Positions 49,229 through 59,143 of a stretch of 64,000 bases of DNA are shown here, one piece after another. Where the stretch lies: contig OZ251223.1 in the NCBI GenBank assembly GCA_965240325.2, positions 682,001 to 746,000 of the forward strand. The letters run 5' to 3'. Position 1 is the first letter of the stretch. Each line of letters starts with the position of its first letter. Both the position numbers and the translations under genes were made by a program. The stretch is from Rebecca billardiae RCC1528. Taxonomy: Eukaryota; Haptophyta. The notes below the pieces were generated by a model. That model was not told where the DNA came from. It did not search any database and saw nothing but the letters and a program-made list of their open reading frames with translations.

Positions 49229-52200
49229 TCAGGGCTGCGCGCCCTTCTGCTTGAGCGTGATCTTGTCCCCGAGCGACAGCGCGATGCCCTGCGTCTTGCT
49301 CCGGATGCGGATGTAGCCCGAGATCCGACCGTCGGCCGAGCGCTTCTCGACCGACACATTCACCAACGCGGCCTCGCCAAAGTTGGAGCGGGCGTAGAGG
49401 TTGGCGGCGAGGAAGCCGGACTCGCCGCCGAGCGCGGAGGGCGGGGTGAGGCACTTCATGTTCGTCGAGCGCACGACGTGCTCGAGGAACGCGCGCACGT
49501 CCGTGATGTCCGTGTTCACCGCAACCTGCGCGCGCGCGCGGGTGCCAAGGGGCGGCGCGCGGCGCGCGCGGGGCGGACGCGGCGCTCAGCGCGCGCGCGC
49601 GGCGGTGGGGCGCGGGGCGCGTCGGGCGGGCGTGCGCGGCGCGTGCGCGCGCCTTGTTCTCCCACTCGAACTCGGCCCACATCGCGCGGAACGCCAGGTC
49701 GGAGCACGACGCGGGCGAGATGTAGTCCATGATGTCGATGTGGATGTCGTGCAGCACCACGCACGTGCGGTCAGCGTTGACCGGGCCTGTCGCGTCGTAC
49801 ACGATCGAGCCGAAGACGATGCCGGTCTCGGTCGAGGCCACCTTGATGTTGGCGCGGATCGAGCGCGACTCGCCGGGCGAGAGCGAGTGCGCCTGCGGCC
49901 GCTCGCACAGCTTCAGGTCGCCCACCGTCGCCAGCTCGAGCGTGAGGTTCGCCATCGTCTCGGCGCTCTGGTTGACAACGAGCACGTCGAGAACGATGTC
50001 GTACTGGTGCACGGTCACGAAGGCCTCGGCGTACACGGGGTCGGACATGCCCTGCGCGGGGTCGGGGGTGCAGGTGGTGAGGGAGGGAGGGAGGGGAGGG
50101 AGGCGCAGGGGGGCACGCGCGGCGGGGCGGGGGCGGCTCAGCACGGGGGCGCGCGCGCCTCCCTCCGCGCGCGCCCCCCTCCGCGCTCCGCGCGCGTGCC
50201 GTGAGCTGCGTCACGCGCTTGAGCCGCTGCGAGAAGTCGTCCGCCTCGGCGCTGTTGCCGGTGAGCGCGCTGAGCTCGATGTCGTGGTCGTCCGTGTCGA
50301 GCTCCACGTCGGCCGCGCCGCCCTTCAGCTGCCGGATGTTGAGCAGGGCGTCGACCTGGCGCACGGCCGCCTCGGGCGCGAGGTCGGGCTGTTTCGCCGC
50401 CGCGCCCTCCGCGCCCGGCAAGCCCTTGGCGCCTTCCGCCGCGCCTTGCTCCGCCTCCGCCGCCTTCTTGTCGGCGAGCAGCTCGGCAAAGGACGCGTGG
50501 CACTCGCGCAGGAAGTGCTCGCTCACCGCGGCGGAGGGCACGGAGAGCAGCTGCAGGCAGATCGAGAGCCGGTCGGCCGAGTCCGCGTCGATGCGCTGCT
50601 CGGGCGCGCGCGACTGCCCGAGCCGCAGCATGCCGATCAGAATGGCCATCACGTCCGCAGTGACCAGGTTGGCTATCCGAGTGTCAGGCACATGCTCGCG
50701 CGAGCGCAGGGCGAGCTTGGTGAGCGCGGTGCCCGCGACGGCGGCGAGGAAGAAGTCGCCGCCGACGATGAGCTCGCGCAGCTTGAGGCCAGGCACCGAG
50801 CCGCCCGCCATGCCCGCGCCCTTCCCGCTCCCCGCGCCGCCGCCGCCCGCGCCGCCGCCACCCGCCGGCATGACCGGCGTCGACGCGTAAGTGCCGTCTG
50901 CCAGCACCGTCGTGCGCACGGCCGCCGACTTGGGCGCGGCCGGCTTGCCGTCGGCGTCGGCGCCGTCCGCCGCGGCGGCCGCGGCGGACTCGTCCGCGGG
51001 CAGCAGCGGCAGCGAGCCCAGCGCGCCCTTCACCGTCTGGAACGCGCGCGCCACCTCGTCAGCCGAGTGGCAGTATTCGCCGAGCAGCCACAGGGTGATG
51101 CGCAGCACGCGCGCCGAGTGCACGGTCGGGAAGACGTCGAGCGCCTTGGCCATCACGGAGGGGCGGAGCTGCGTGTGCACCTCGACGATCTCGCGCACGA
51201 ACAGCGCCACGTCGAGCGCCGACGTCTGGTGCTGGTCCGCCAGGAAGTCCATCAGAACCGGCACGACCGTCTCGGCAACGTCCGGAAACTTGACGGCGCA
51301 CGAGTGGATCGCGTGGATCAGCAGCTCATTGTACTCGGCGCTGCGCTCCGAGCCGGAGGAGTCGGCCTCCTCCGCCGCCTTGGAGCGCGAGACCTCCTTC
51401 TTGAGCGCGTGCACCACCTCGGCGATGTTGCGCGGCGTGATCAGGTCCAGCGTGATGTCGAGGCACTTCTTGCGGATGTCGAGGTTTGGACTGCGCGCAC
51501 CGGCCGCGCGCGGTCGGTGGCGGGCGCGCGGCGCGGGGGGCGCGCGCGCGCGCGGCGTGAGCGCCCGTCGCGAGCGCGCGCGCGGCCCGGCGGCGCGGCA
51601 TGCCACCACCCACCCACCCACGCACGGACGCGCGCGCGAGCGAGCGAGCGTGTGCGTGTCCAGATTAGCGCGCCGCGCACGGCAGAGCGCAGCGCGACAC
51701 CCAGGGCGCGCGCCCAGGCGGGCGTGCTCTGCGGCACCGGATGACCCGACCCCGCACTCGGCTTGCGGGGAGGGCTTCGATAGGCGCCGGGCGTGCGTGT
51801 GCGAGCGCGCGCGCGCGTGCGCGCAGCCCCTCCACCCCACGCCCGCCGCCGCGCGCGGCCGCGCGCATCGGCCGCCGCACAAGCGCGCCATCCGCGCCGG
51901 CCGCGCGCATCGGCCTCCGCACAAGCGCGCGCGCCGGCCGCGCGCATCGGCCGCCGCGCAAGCGCGCGCGCCGGCCGCGCGCATCGGCCTCCGCCGCACC
52001 TGGCGAGCGCGCGCATCACGTCCATCACCATCTCCTGCAGCACGCGCGGGTGCTTCGCCTTGAGCTCCTGCAGCCGCTCGAGCACGATCAGCTTCACGTT
52101 GTGGTCGCTCTCCGCCGTGAGCAGCGTCGTGTAGCTCGACGCCGCCGCCTTGATCGCGGTCGGCGACGCGGTGAGCGCAACGAGCGTCGATGAGCACTCG

Positions 52201-53161
52201 TACAGCACCGCGTTCGACGTCGTGTTGAAGAGCGTGAGGATGCACCGGATGTACTTGCTCTTCTGGTACGGGTCGGAGCGGCACACCTTCCGGATCAGCT
52301 CGAGCACCACCAGCTGGAACAGGTCGCCGTAGTTGCTCACCTGCTCCAGGTTGTCCGTGAGGAACGCGACCGCGCGCTCCTGCGCGCAGTGGAAGAGCAT
52401 CAGGAAGGCGTTGCGCTTGCACGACACGTCCGACTCGGTGTGCAGCAGCGCCTCGATGAGCTCGGGCGCGTCGGGCATCAGCCCCTCGAAGTGGCGGTAG
52501 ATCGTGTACGTCGTGAGCACCGCCGCGCGCCGCACGTACGAGTGCCGGTGCTCGAGGTTCGTCTTGACCGTCGGCACAAGCGGCTCGAGGAGTTCGGGCT
52601 CGGCGAGTTTGCACAGGAAGCGCAGCGTCGAGCCGCGGATGTACTCGTTCGGGTGCTGCAGGTCGTTGCGCAGGTTGTTGCTGCGCGCGCGCGGGAGCGC
52701 GGGAGGGGCGGGGCGCGCGCGGGCGAGGGGTCAGGTGCGAGCGCCGGCGGCCGCGCGCGCGCACCGGCGGCGCCAGAGCCCTCGCCATCAGCCGCGCGGC
52801 CGAGGGCGTGGCGCGCGCGCCAGCTCGTGGCGCGCGCGCGTCGCGCCCGCAGGCGTGCGCACCAGACGAGGATCATCTCAGGGAGCAGCTTGCCGTCGGG
52901 CCCCGTCTTGTCCACCACCTCCCAGTAGATGAGCAGCAGCTTCTTGATCGTGTGGTCGTCGCACGGCACGCAGAACCGGATCACCGTCATGAGCAGGTTG
53001 GGCATCATCTCGCCGTTGAGCATCAGCTGGATCGTCGTCTTGAGCGCGTTCACCTTCGTGCCGATGTCCTTGTCCTCCAGCTGCTCCTTGATCTCGTCCT
53101 CATTCGGCGGCGCGGACTTGTCGTAGTGCAGCAGGAGCGTGCAGTTGCGCTCCATCGCCAT
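49229..53161 (-). CDS. COPB1: Coatomer subunit beta (beta-COP)
   Basis: Five exons (53161-52863, 52680-52000, 51490-50200, 50051-49653, 49525-49229) give 988 residues, near the usual 950. Order: N-terminal adaptin-like HEAT solenoid (about 10-560; [17 protein letters not shown], then [15 protein letters not shown], then [20 protein letters not shown]), a Gly/Ala-rich linker, the COPB C-terminal domain ([19 protein letters not shown]), and the appendage platform ending [13 protein letters not shown]. Introns 1 and 2 (182 and 509 nt) have GTGCG donors. Introns 3 (50052-50199) and 4 (49526-49652) begin GC: ACG|GCACGC and AAG|GCGCGC, both phase 0, with CAG acceptors that restore the conserved protein exactly. 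By family it is a scaffold of the COPI coat in Golgi-to-ER and intra-Golgi traffic. Confidence 0.97.
51850..51999 (-). repeat. Intronic minisatellite at the COPB1 intron 2 donor
   Basis: About four imperfect copies of a 35-40 bp unit (CGCGCATCGGCC, G or T, CCGC, then CAAGCGCGC and CCGGCCG on the plus strand) lie at the 5' end of the intron. The last unit contains the functional donor (GTGCGGCGGAGGCC on the minus strand); the others carry diverged versions of it. Confidence 0.7.
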
Positions 53162-53764
53162 CGCGCCCTGCGGTGCGAAGCGCGCGCCCGGTGGCGCGCC
53201 CGTCCGGTGGGGGAGAGCGCACGGGGTTAGGGCGGGGGCAGCGGTGGCGCGCGGCGCCGGACGACCGGCGAACCCCGCCGACGCGACGAACCGGGCGCCG
53301 ACGTCCTCACCGAGCGACCCCGCCGCCGCTGCGGCGCCGTGAAGGAGCACGATGGCGCAGAAGCTGCCGCAAAAGAGTCCGGCTGTGCGGGGCAGTCCTG
53401 CTCTGCTTTGATCGATCGGGATTCGTCGGGAAGATGAATCTGAGAGTCTGAACAGATCGTAATCTCGCCTGCCTGAGCTGTGTGCGTCTCTTATTCTTAG
53501 TAAACTGTAGCAGCATGCTGCATGGCTGATCGCATGCCAGTGACTGCGACTGTGAGACGCAGTAGTGCCGTTGAACGTTCACGGGCCGGCGGCCGGCAGG
53601 CGGCAGGCCTCAGGCTGATCCAAGTGTTCTGTTTTCTGATTCAACACAGTGCACAACAGTATACGACAACACGGTTCCGCTGTGCGCCCGCAGGCGCGGC
53701 GGACCGGTCCCGGTGCGCAGTGCCACGGGCCCACGGCGGCCGCGGCCCGGCCCGGGACAGCACT
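53162..53764. other. Upstream region of COPB1
   Basis: 603 bases between COPB1 and the histidine kinase stop codon. The COPB1 promoter is expected on the left. A 49-bp inverted-repeat copy starts at 53461. No gene was recognised. Confidence 0.4.
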
Positions 53765-56700
53765 CTATTCGCCTCCGCAGTGCTCGCGGTCGCGCTCGGT
53801 CGCGAGCTCGCCGAGCACGGCCGAGAGCTCCGACTGCAGCACCGAGCCGCCCTCAGTGAGGGTGTGCGCCAGGCGCACGGCGGTGCGCGAGCCGGCCCGG
53901 CACAGCGAAGCGCGCGCAACGCCCGCATCCCGCGACGAGGGCGTGCCGCACGGTGACGGCTCGAGCGCCGCACTCGGCGGGGTGGTGCGTGTCGGCGTCT
54001 CGATGCGAAGAGGCGCGTGCCTGTGCGCCGTGAAGCGAGAGTGCCACTCCGGCGAGGAGGGCGGCACCACGCATTGGCCGACGGGGCTCCCCGGAGACAG
54101 GCACGCCGGCGCGTCTGCGGGCTGCAGCGCGTGTGCCGCGTCGCGCCCCAGCACGCCGGAAGACGCGGCGATGGCGCCGTCGCGCGGCGCGCCGCCCGCC
54201 AGCTGGTGGCCGCTGCCGATCGCAGCGGCCGACACGCTGCGCGCCATGTGCTCGGCCGCACGCGGGTGCTCGGTGTTGGCCAGCAGGACGGAGCTCGAGA
54301 CTGCGCGCAGGGCGCTGCCCGCGCTCGGCACCGCGCCGAGCCGCGACGGGCGCACGTGCCGCGCCCGCCCGCGCAGCGCCACGCCGTCCGCGGACGAGGG
54401 CGACGACGCGCCCCGGCACGAGGCGGGCGAGGGCGACGCCGAGTTCGAGCCCGACGACGAGGAGGCACCGCAGAGCACGTCCGCTCGCGTGCGGGCGTTG
54501 ACGGGGCTGCCCTGGCTCGGCGAGCCCGGCCCGCTGAGCGCGGCCGGGCTTCCCTCGCCCGCGGGCGAGGGCGTGGGCGAGCCCTCGCTAGAACGCGGCG
54601 AGCGGCTGAGCTGCTCCTGCAGGCTGGTGCGCAGTATCTGCATGATGGTGGCGATCCCGTCCCTCGACTTGTCCACGCACACGTTCAGGCCCGCGGCCTC
54701 GAAGTCGGCGCGCTCCGGACTGCCCACCGGATCGCCTGCGAGCGCGAAGCGGGGCGGCGGCGGGCGATGGGCACGGGCGCGTGCGCTCGCGAGGAAGTGT
54801 GGCGGGGACCGCGCGGATGCGCGCGCGGCGCGTGCGGAGCCGCGCGGGGCGGCGCGTGCGCACACCGGTCATGCCGACGATGACTCCGTCGTAGCCGAGG
54901 GAGCGCAGCTTGCGCGTGGCGTTCGCGCCGCTCATCACGGGCATCTGCGCAGCGCGTGCGGGATGGCGCGTCGCGTCGTGCGCATGTGAGCGGCTGCTCG
55001 CGAGCCGCGGCAATTGCGCGCGGCACGCTCGGTCGTCGGAGCGCGCGCGCAACGCACGCACCTGGTTGTCCATCAGGATGAGCGAGTAGCGGCGCGGGGC
55101 CTCGAGCACGCGCTGCACCGCCTCCTCGCCGTCCGCCGCCTGCTCGTACTTCACCCCCAGCTTGTTGAAGATGCGCAGCGGCAGCGCGCGGCGCAGCAGC
55201 GCGTCGTCCTCCACGTGCAGCACGAGCAGAGTCTCGTCGGTGGGCGCGGAGCAGGAGGACGCGGAGGAGGAGAGCGGAACAAGCGAGCCGGTGCCGCCGT
55301 CCGTCGGCGGGCCGACGGGCTGCAGGGCCGGCGGGCGGTACGCCACGTGCCTCGGCGACGTCGGCGTGCTCCCGCGGGTCGAGCCCCCCCGCTGCGACTG
55401 CCCGTGCCCCCACGGCGTCGGCAGCTGCTCCTCCTTGGGCGACGAGCACTGTCGCACGATCTCGGGCGCTCCGGACGCGGACATGATGAACACGCTGCCG
55501 CCGGGCCGGACCGGCCGGCGCGCGGGGCGCGCGAGGGGCATCGCCGTGTGCGACGCGGCGGCGGAGAGCCGCGAGCCGGCGGGCGCAGCCGTGCTGCTTG
55601 GCGGATGCAGCACCGGCGCGAGCTCGTCCAGCCCGATCCGCACGTTCATCTCGGGCGAGTTGTGAACGCCGGTCGCCGCGAGCGACGACTCAGAGTCGTC
55701 GTCCTCGCCGCCGCGTTCGCACGCGCCCTCCGAGCCGTGCGCGTGCGCGTCCCCGCTGGCGGGCTCGGCGTCGGCGGCCGACGGCGCGGCGTCCTCCGCG
55801 CACGCGTCGTGCGCGCCCGACGGCTCCACCGTCGCCTCCTCCTCCTCCGGCAGCGGCGGCGCGTGCTGCGGCGCGTGCGTCGGCGCGAGCGGAGGGCGGC
55901 GCTGCCGGCGCGCGTGGCCGAGCGCGCAGTCGAGGTCCATGGCGAAGGTGCTGCCGCGGCCGATGCCGGGCGAGCTGACGCTGAGTCGACCGCCCGGGTG
56001 CAGCGCCGCGATGCGCCGCGCAATCGACAGCCCGAGCCCCGCGCCGCCCAGCCCGCGCAGCTGCCCAGCCATCACGCCGTGCGCAAACGGGTCCGCGCCG
56101 TTCAGCGCGCACACGTCCGCGGCCGTCATGCCCATGCCCTGGTCGGTGACGGAGATGCGCAGCCGCGGCGGCGCGGCGGCGTCGTCGGGGCGGCCCAGCA
56201 GGCGCGCCGAGATCGTGACGGACGTGTCCGCCTCGGAGAACTTGATCGCGTTGCTCAGCCCGTGGCCGAGGCACTGGCGCAGCCGCCGCAGGTCTCCGTA
56301 CAGCTTGCACGAGGACAGGCCGGGCGGCAGCGCCTCGACGACGAGGCTGATGCGCTTCTTGCGCGCCCACGCGGCGTACAGCTCGACGGTGCCGTGGAGG
56401 AGCGGGCGCAGCCCGAACGTGTTGCGGCACAGCGCGAGGTTCCCCGACTCGAGCCGCTCGAACTCGAGCATGTCCGCGACGATGGCTTCCATCAGCTCGC
56501 ACGCGACGTCGATCGACTCGAGCCGCTCCAGGAAGTCCGAGTGGAACGGCGAGGCGGGCGGCTCGGCGGCGGGGCCGGCGGGCGCGTCGCCGCCGTTCGG
56601 GTGCTCCGCCGCCGCGTACCACCCCGTGCGCTCCGCGACGAACGCGTCGCGCAGCGACTCGACGAGCGAGGTGACCGAGAGCAGCGGCGTGCGCAGGTCG

Positions 56701-57455
56701 TGCATCACGGTGCGCACCAGCCGGCAGCGCGCGCCCGCGCTCGCCTCGCGCGCCTGCTTGGCGAGCTGCTGCTCGACGCTGTGCAGCTGCGCCAGGACGT
56801 TCGCCTCGGCGAGCGCCTGAGCGCTCCGCCCCTCGCGCACGAGCGCGAGCATCGCGGCCATGCGCATGTGGCAGACGCAGGCGAGCGCATGCGCGGAGAG
56901 CAGCGCGCATGCACGCTCGGCGCGCGCGGCAGGCGACACGCCCGCATCAGCGCTCACGCCCGCCGCCACGGCTGCGGCGGCCGGTGGAATGAGCCACCGC
57001 ACCTTGCAGCCCGCGGGCGCAGCGGCCATCAACACCACCGTGGCCAGGCGGGCCACGAAGGCGAGCGCGCGGACGAGAAGAGCCGCGAGCGCGTCTGGCC
57101 CTTGCGCGGCGCTGCATGCGCCAAGCTCGGCGTCAGCGGAGAGCGAGGCGAGGGCTGCGGCTGGCAGGCACATTGCGAGCGCACACGCCTCGTCGAGCGC
57201 CGCTGCGCCCGTTGCGCCGCGAGCGAGTCCGCACTGCGCGGTCGCGCGGATGGCCGCAAACGCCACAGCCGCCGCAGCAGCGAATGCAGACGATGCGCGC
57301 GCTCCTGGCAGCACGTCCCGCAGTGCGAGCGCCACGAGCGTCGCGAGAGCACACGCCAGCGCCATTGCGCCGCTGTGTGGCGTTGGCATGACGCGTGCTT
57401 GTCGTGCACACGCGTCGCCACCGTCCGCCTTCAAGAGGCGCTGGTGGTCGAGCAT
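53765..57455 (-). CDS. Hybrid sensor histidine kinase with receiver domain
   Basis: Three exons (57455-55062, 54944-54866, 54735-53765) with introns of 117 and 130 nt, donors GTGCGT and GTGTGC; 1147 residues. Residues about 30-190 hold some five hydrophobic segments. The kinase core has phospho-accepting H252 (TVMHDLRTPLLS), the N box (GLSNAIKFS), and G boxes (VTDQGMGM, GGAGLGLSIARRI). A 170-residue acidic/Ser-rich linker leads to a receiver domain that is itself split by both introns: DD in LVLHVEDDALL, phospho-accepting D796 (LILMDNQMPVMSG), T824 and K847. All catalytic residues are present. The last 300 residues are Ser/Pro/Ala-rich and unrecognised. It should be a membrane-bound phosphorelay sensor; the ligand is unknown because no PAS, GAF or CHASE domain is visible. 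Confidence 0.92.
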
Positions 57456-57505
57456 GAGAAGTTGTTTCTGGGTAGGGCGATACCGCGAGTGCACACATCA
57501 ATCAG

Positions 57506-57533
57506 TCTCATCACCGCCTTGGCGGTGATGAGA
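57506..57533. promoter_or_regulatory. Perfect 13-bp stem hairpin in the histidine kinase leader region
   Basis: TCTCATCACCGCC, TT, then its exact complement GGCGGTGATGAGA, 51-78 bases upstream of the kinase start codon. If transcribed it would form a stable stem in the 5' leader; as DNA it could be a dyad binding site. Confidence 0.6.
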
Positions 57534-57758
57534 TTTATGATACGCTCGGAGTGGTTCACACCCGGTTTCACACTTGCACATCTGCACAAAATCTTGCTCT
57601 AGCTTGTGAAGTTGGTATCCTCTCCGATTCGATCTGGGTTTTACCCAGGGTGTCGTAGTGAACCCAAATCGACGAACCCAACCCCGCTGAATTAGGTACA
57701 GTTTACTAAGAATAAGAGACGCACACAGCTCAGGCAGGCGAGATTGACGCCCGCCAAC

Positions 57759-58058
57759 AGTACGGCCCAGGAAACCCGGCCGTCATCTGTGTTCGAAATT
57801 GATTAAAGGGGGATGAAAGAAGATGATGTGATGCAAGAGCCCTTTCGCCTTCCTCTTTCCCACGCCCATTATTTTTGATGAGGCTGACAAGGGGAACGCT
57901 ACAGTACGGCCCAGGAAACCCGGCCGTCATCTGTGTTCGTCATTTTTGATGAAATTGATTCAAGGGGGATGAAAGAAGATGATGTGATGCAAGAGCCCTT
58001 TCGCCTTCCTCTTTCCCACGCCCATTATTTTTGATGAGGCTGACAAGGGGAACGCTAC
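57759..58058. repeat. Tandem duplication, 144-bp and 156-bp copies
   Basis: 57759-57902 and 57903-58058 are copies that differ mainly by a 12-13 base insertion in the second (a TCATTTTTGATG word also present further along the unit) and one substitution. Each runs from AGTACGGCCCAGG to GGGGAACGCTAC. The word TTTTTGATGA recurs inside. Confidence 0.92.
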
Positions 58059-58994
58059 TGTACGGATAACCATACCCCCACATGGAAGTATGATATGATA
58101 TTGCGTTGACCACGGCAGGGTTGACTGACGCCTACAATACTTGACCCAAGGACCATCAAATAATAGCCCGCCTTGCGACGGGGTCGCCGTCCCCCGGCCA
58201 CGCCGACTGGCGTTCGTTGAATGAGTACAACAGATTGTGATTGGAGCCCCGTGCACAGTGGCCGCGGCACTCGCATGACAGGTCCAGCGGCGCCCTGTGG
58301 GCAAGCGAGCCAAGAGGCGCAGCGAGTCCGGTGCGGCTGCAGAGTGCAGTACTCAGGCCCGGTGAGCGCGAGCGCCGAGTCGCAGGCGCGCGCGCGCCGC
58401 GCCGCTGGCGCCGGGCTCGCCCGGGGGCCGCGCCGGGGGAGAAGGGCGCCGCTGCAGCGCTCCTTCTAGTTCTGCCATCACACGCGATCCGCCGGCAGAA
58501 AGAGTAGGAAGACCTGACTCGCGGGTGCGCCAAGTTTTGACAAAAACAATGAATCAGTTCAACTCCGCGCGCTCTGCGGGTAAACCTGACAGTTTCAGCC
58601 AGCCAGCTGGCTCGAGCGGCAGGCGCGTACGCGACCGCTCGGGGAGCACGGGGCAGGCTCGACCAGCTGCTACCAGCGGCTGAGACTGCCAGCTGACATC
58701 CGGACCTGCACCATCGCCCTCGCTCGGGGCACAGCAGGGCCATGCGAGCGCGCGGAGCGAGCCGCGCAGCGCACTGTGGATCGCGCTCCAGCTAAGCTCA
58801 AGGCCGCGCTCAAGCAATCCGATCGCGGTGCAGGCTATGCTCTGCCACCAACGCCGACTTCGTGTCGACGATCGGGCACTGCCGCCGACGAATCAGGAGA
58901 CCCGCGTCGTCCTACCTGTGTCGTTAAATCATAGAATGAGTTTAGTCGGACTGCTCATGCTGTCCCGCAGAACTTTATAATACTCAACTAGTCA

Positions 58995-58996
<2 letters not shown>
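58059..58996. other. Intergenic region upstream of the GA repeat
   Basis: 938 bases with no recognised gene. A diverged dispersed repeat at about 58886-58938 (CGAATCAGGAGA to ATCATAGAAT) resembles 31802-31862. Confidence 0.4.
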
Positions 58997-59057
<61 letters not shown>

Positions 59058-59060
59058 GAG
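58997..59060. repeat. GA dinucleotide microsatellite
   Basis: 64 bases of AG/GA repeats with one interruption (GGG near 59047), about 85 bp beyond the stop codon of the GH31 gene. Confidence 0.97.
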
Positions 59061-59143
59061 ATTATAGTGGCTCGGCCCTTTACCACCGAACCGTATAGCT
59101 GTTTATTCGATGCGGACCCCCGACCTCAAGCGGAAGGGCGCGC

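Larger units (their letters stand above)
53461..57745. mobile_element. Possible cargo element: histidine kinase gene between perfect 49-bp inverted repeats
   Basis: 53461-53509 and 57697-57745 are exact reverse complements over 49 bp (outer tips AATCTCGCCTGCCTGAGC). The same tip sequence bounds a MITE-like repeat at 33792-33975, so these are ends of a repeat family. Everything between, 4.2 kb, is one histidine kinase gene with its flanks. Either one element carries the gene, or two solo ends inserted in opposite orientation. No target-site duplication was found and no transposase is encoded. Confidence 0.45.

Noticed and set aside
55014-57602. Plus-strand open frame of 862 codons antisense to the histidine kinase
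   Set aside because: Arg/Ala-rich composition and no family; the kinase on the other strand has all catalytic motifs.
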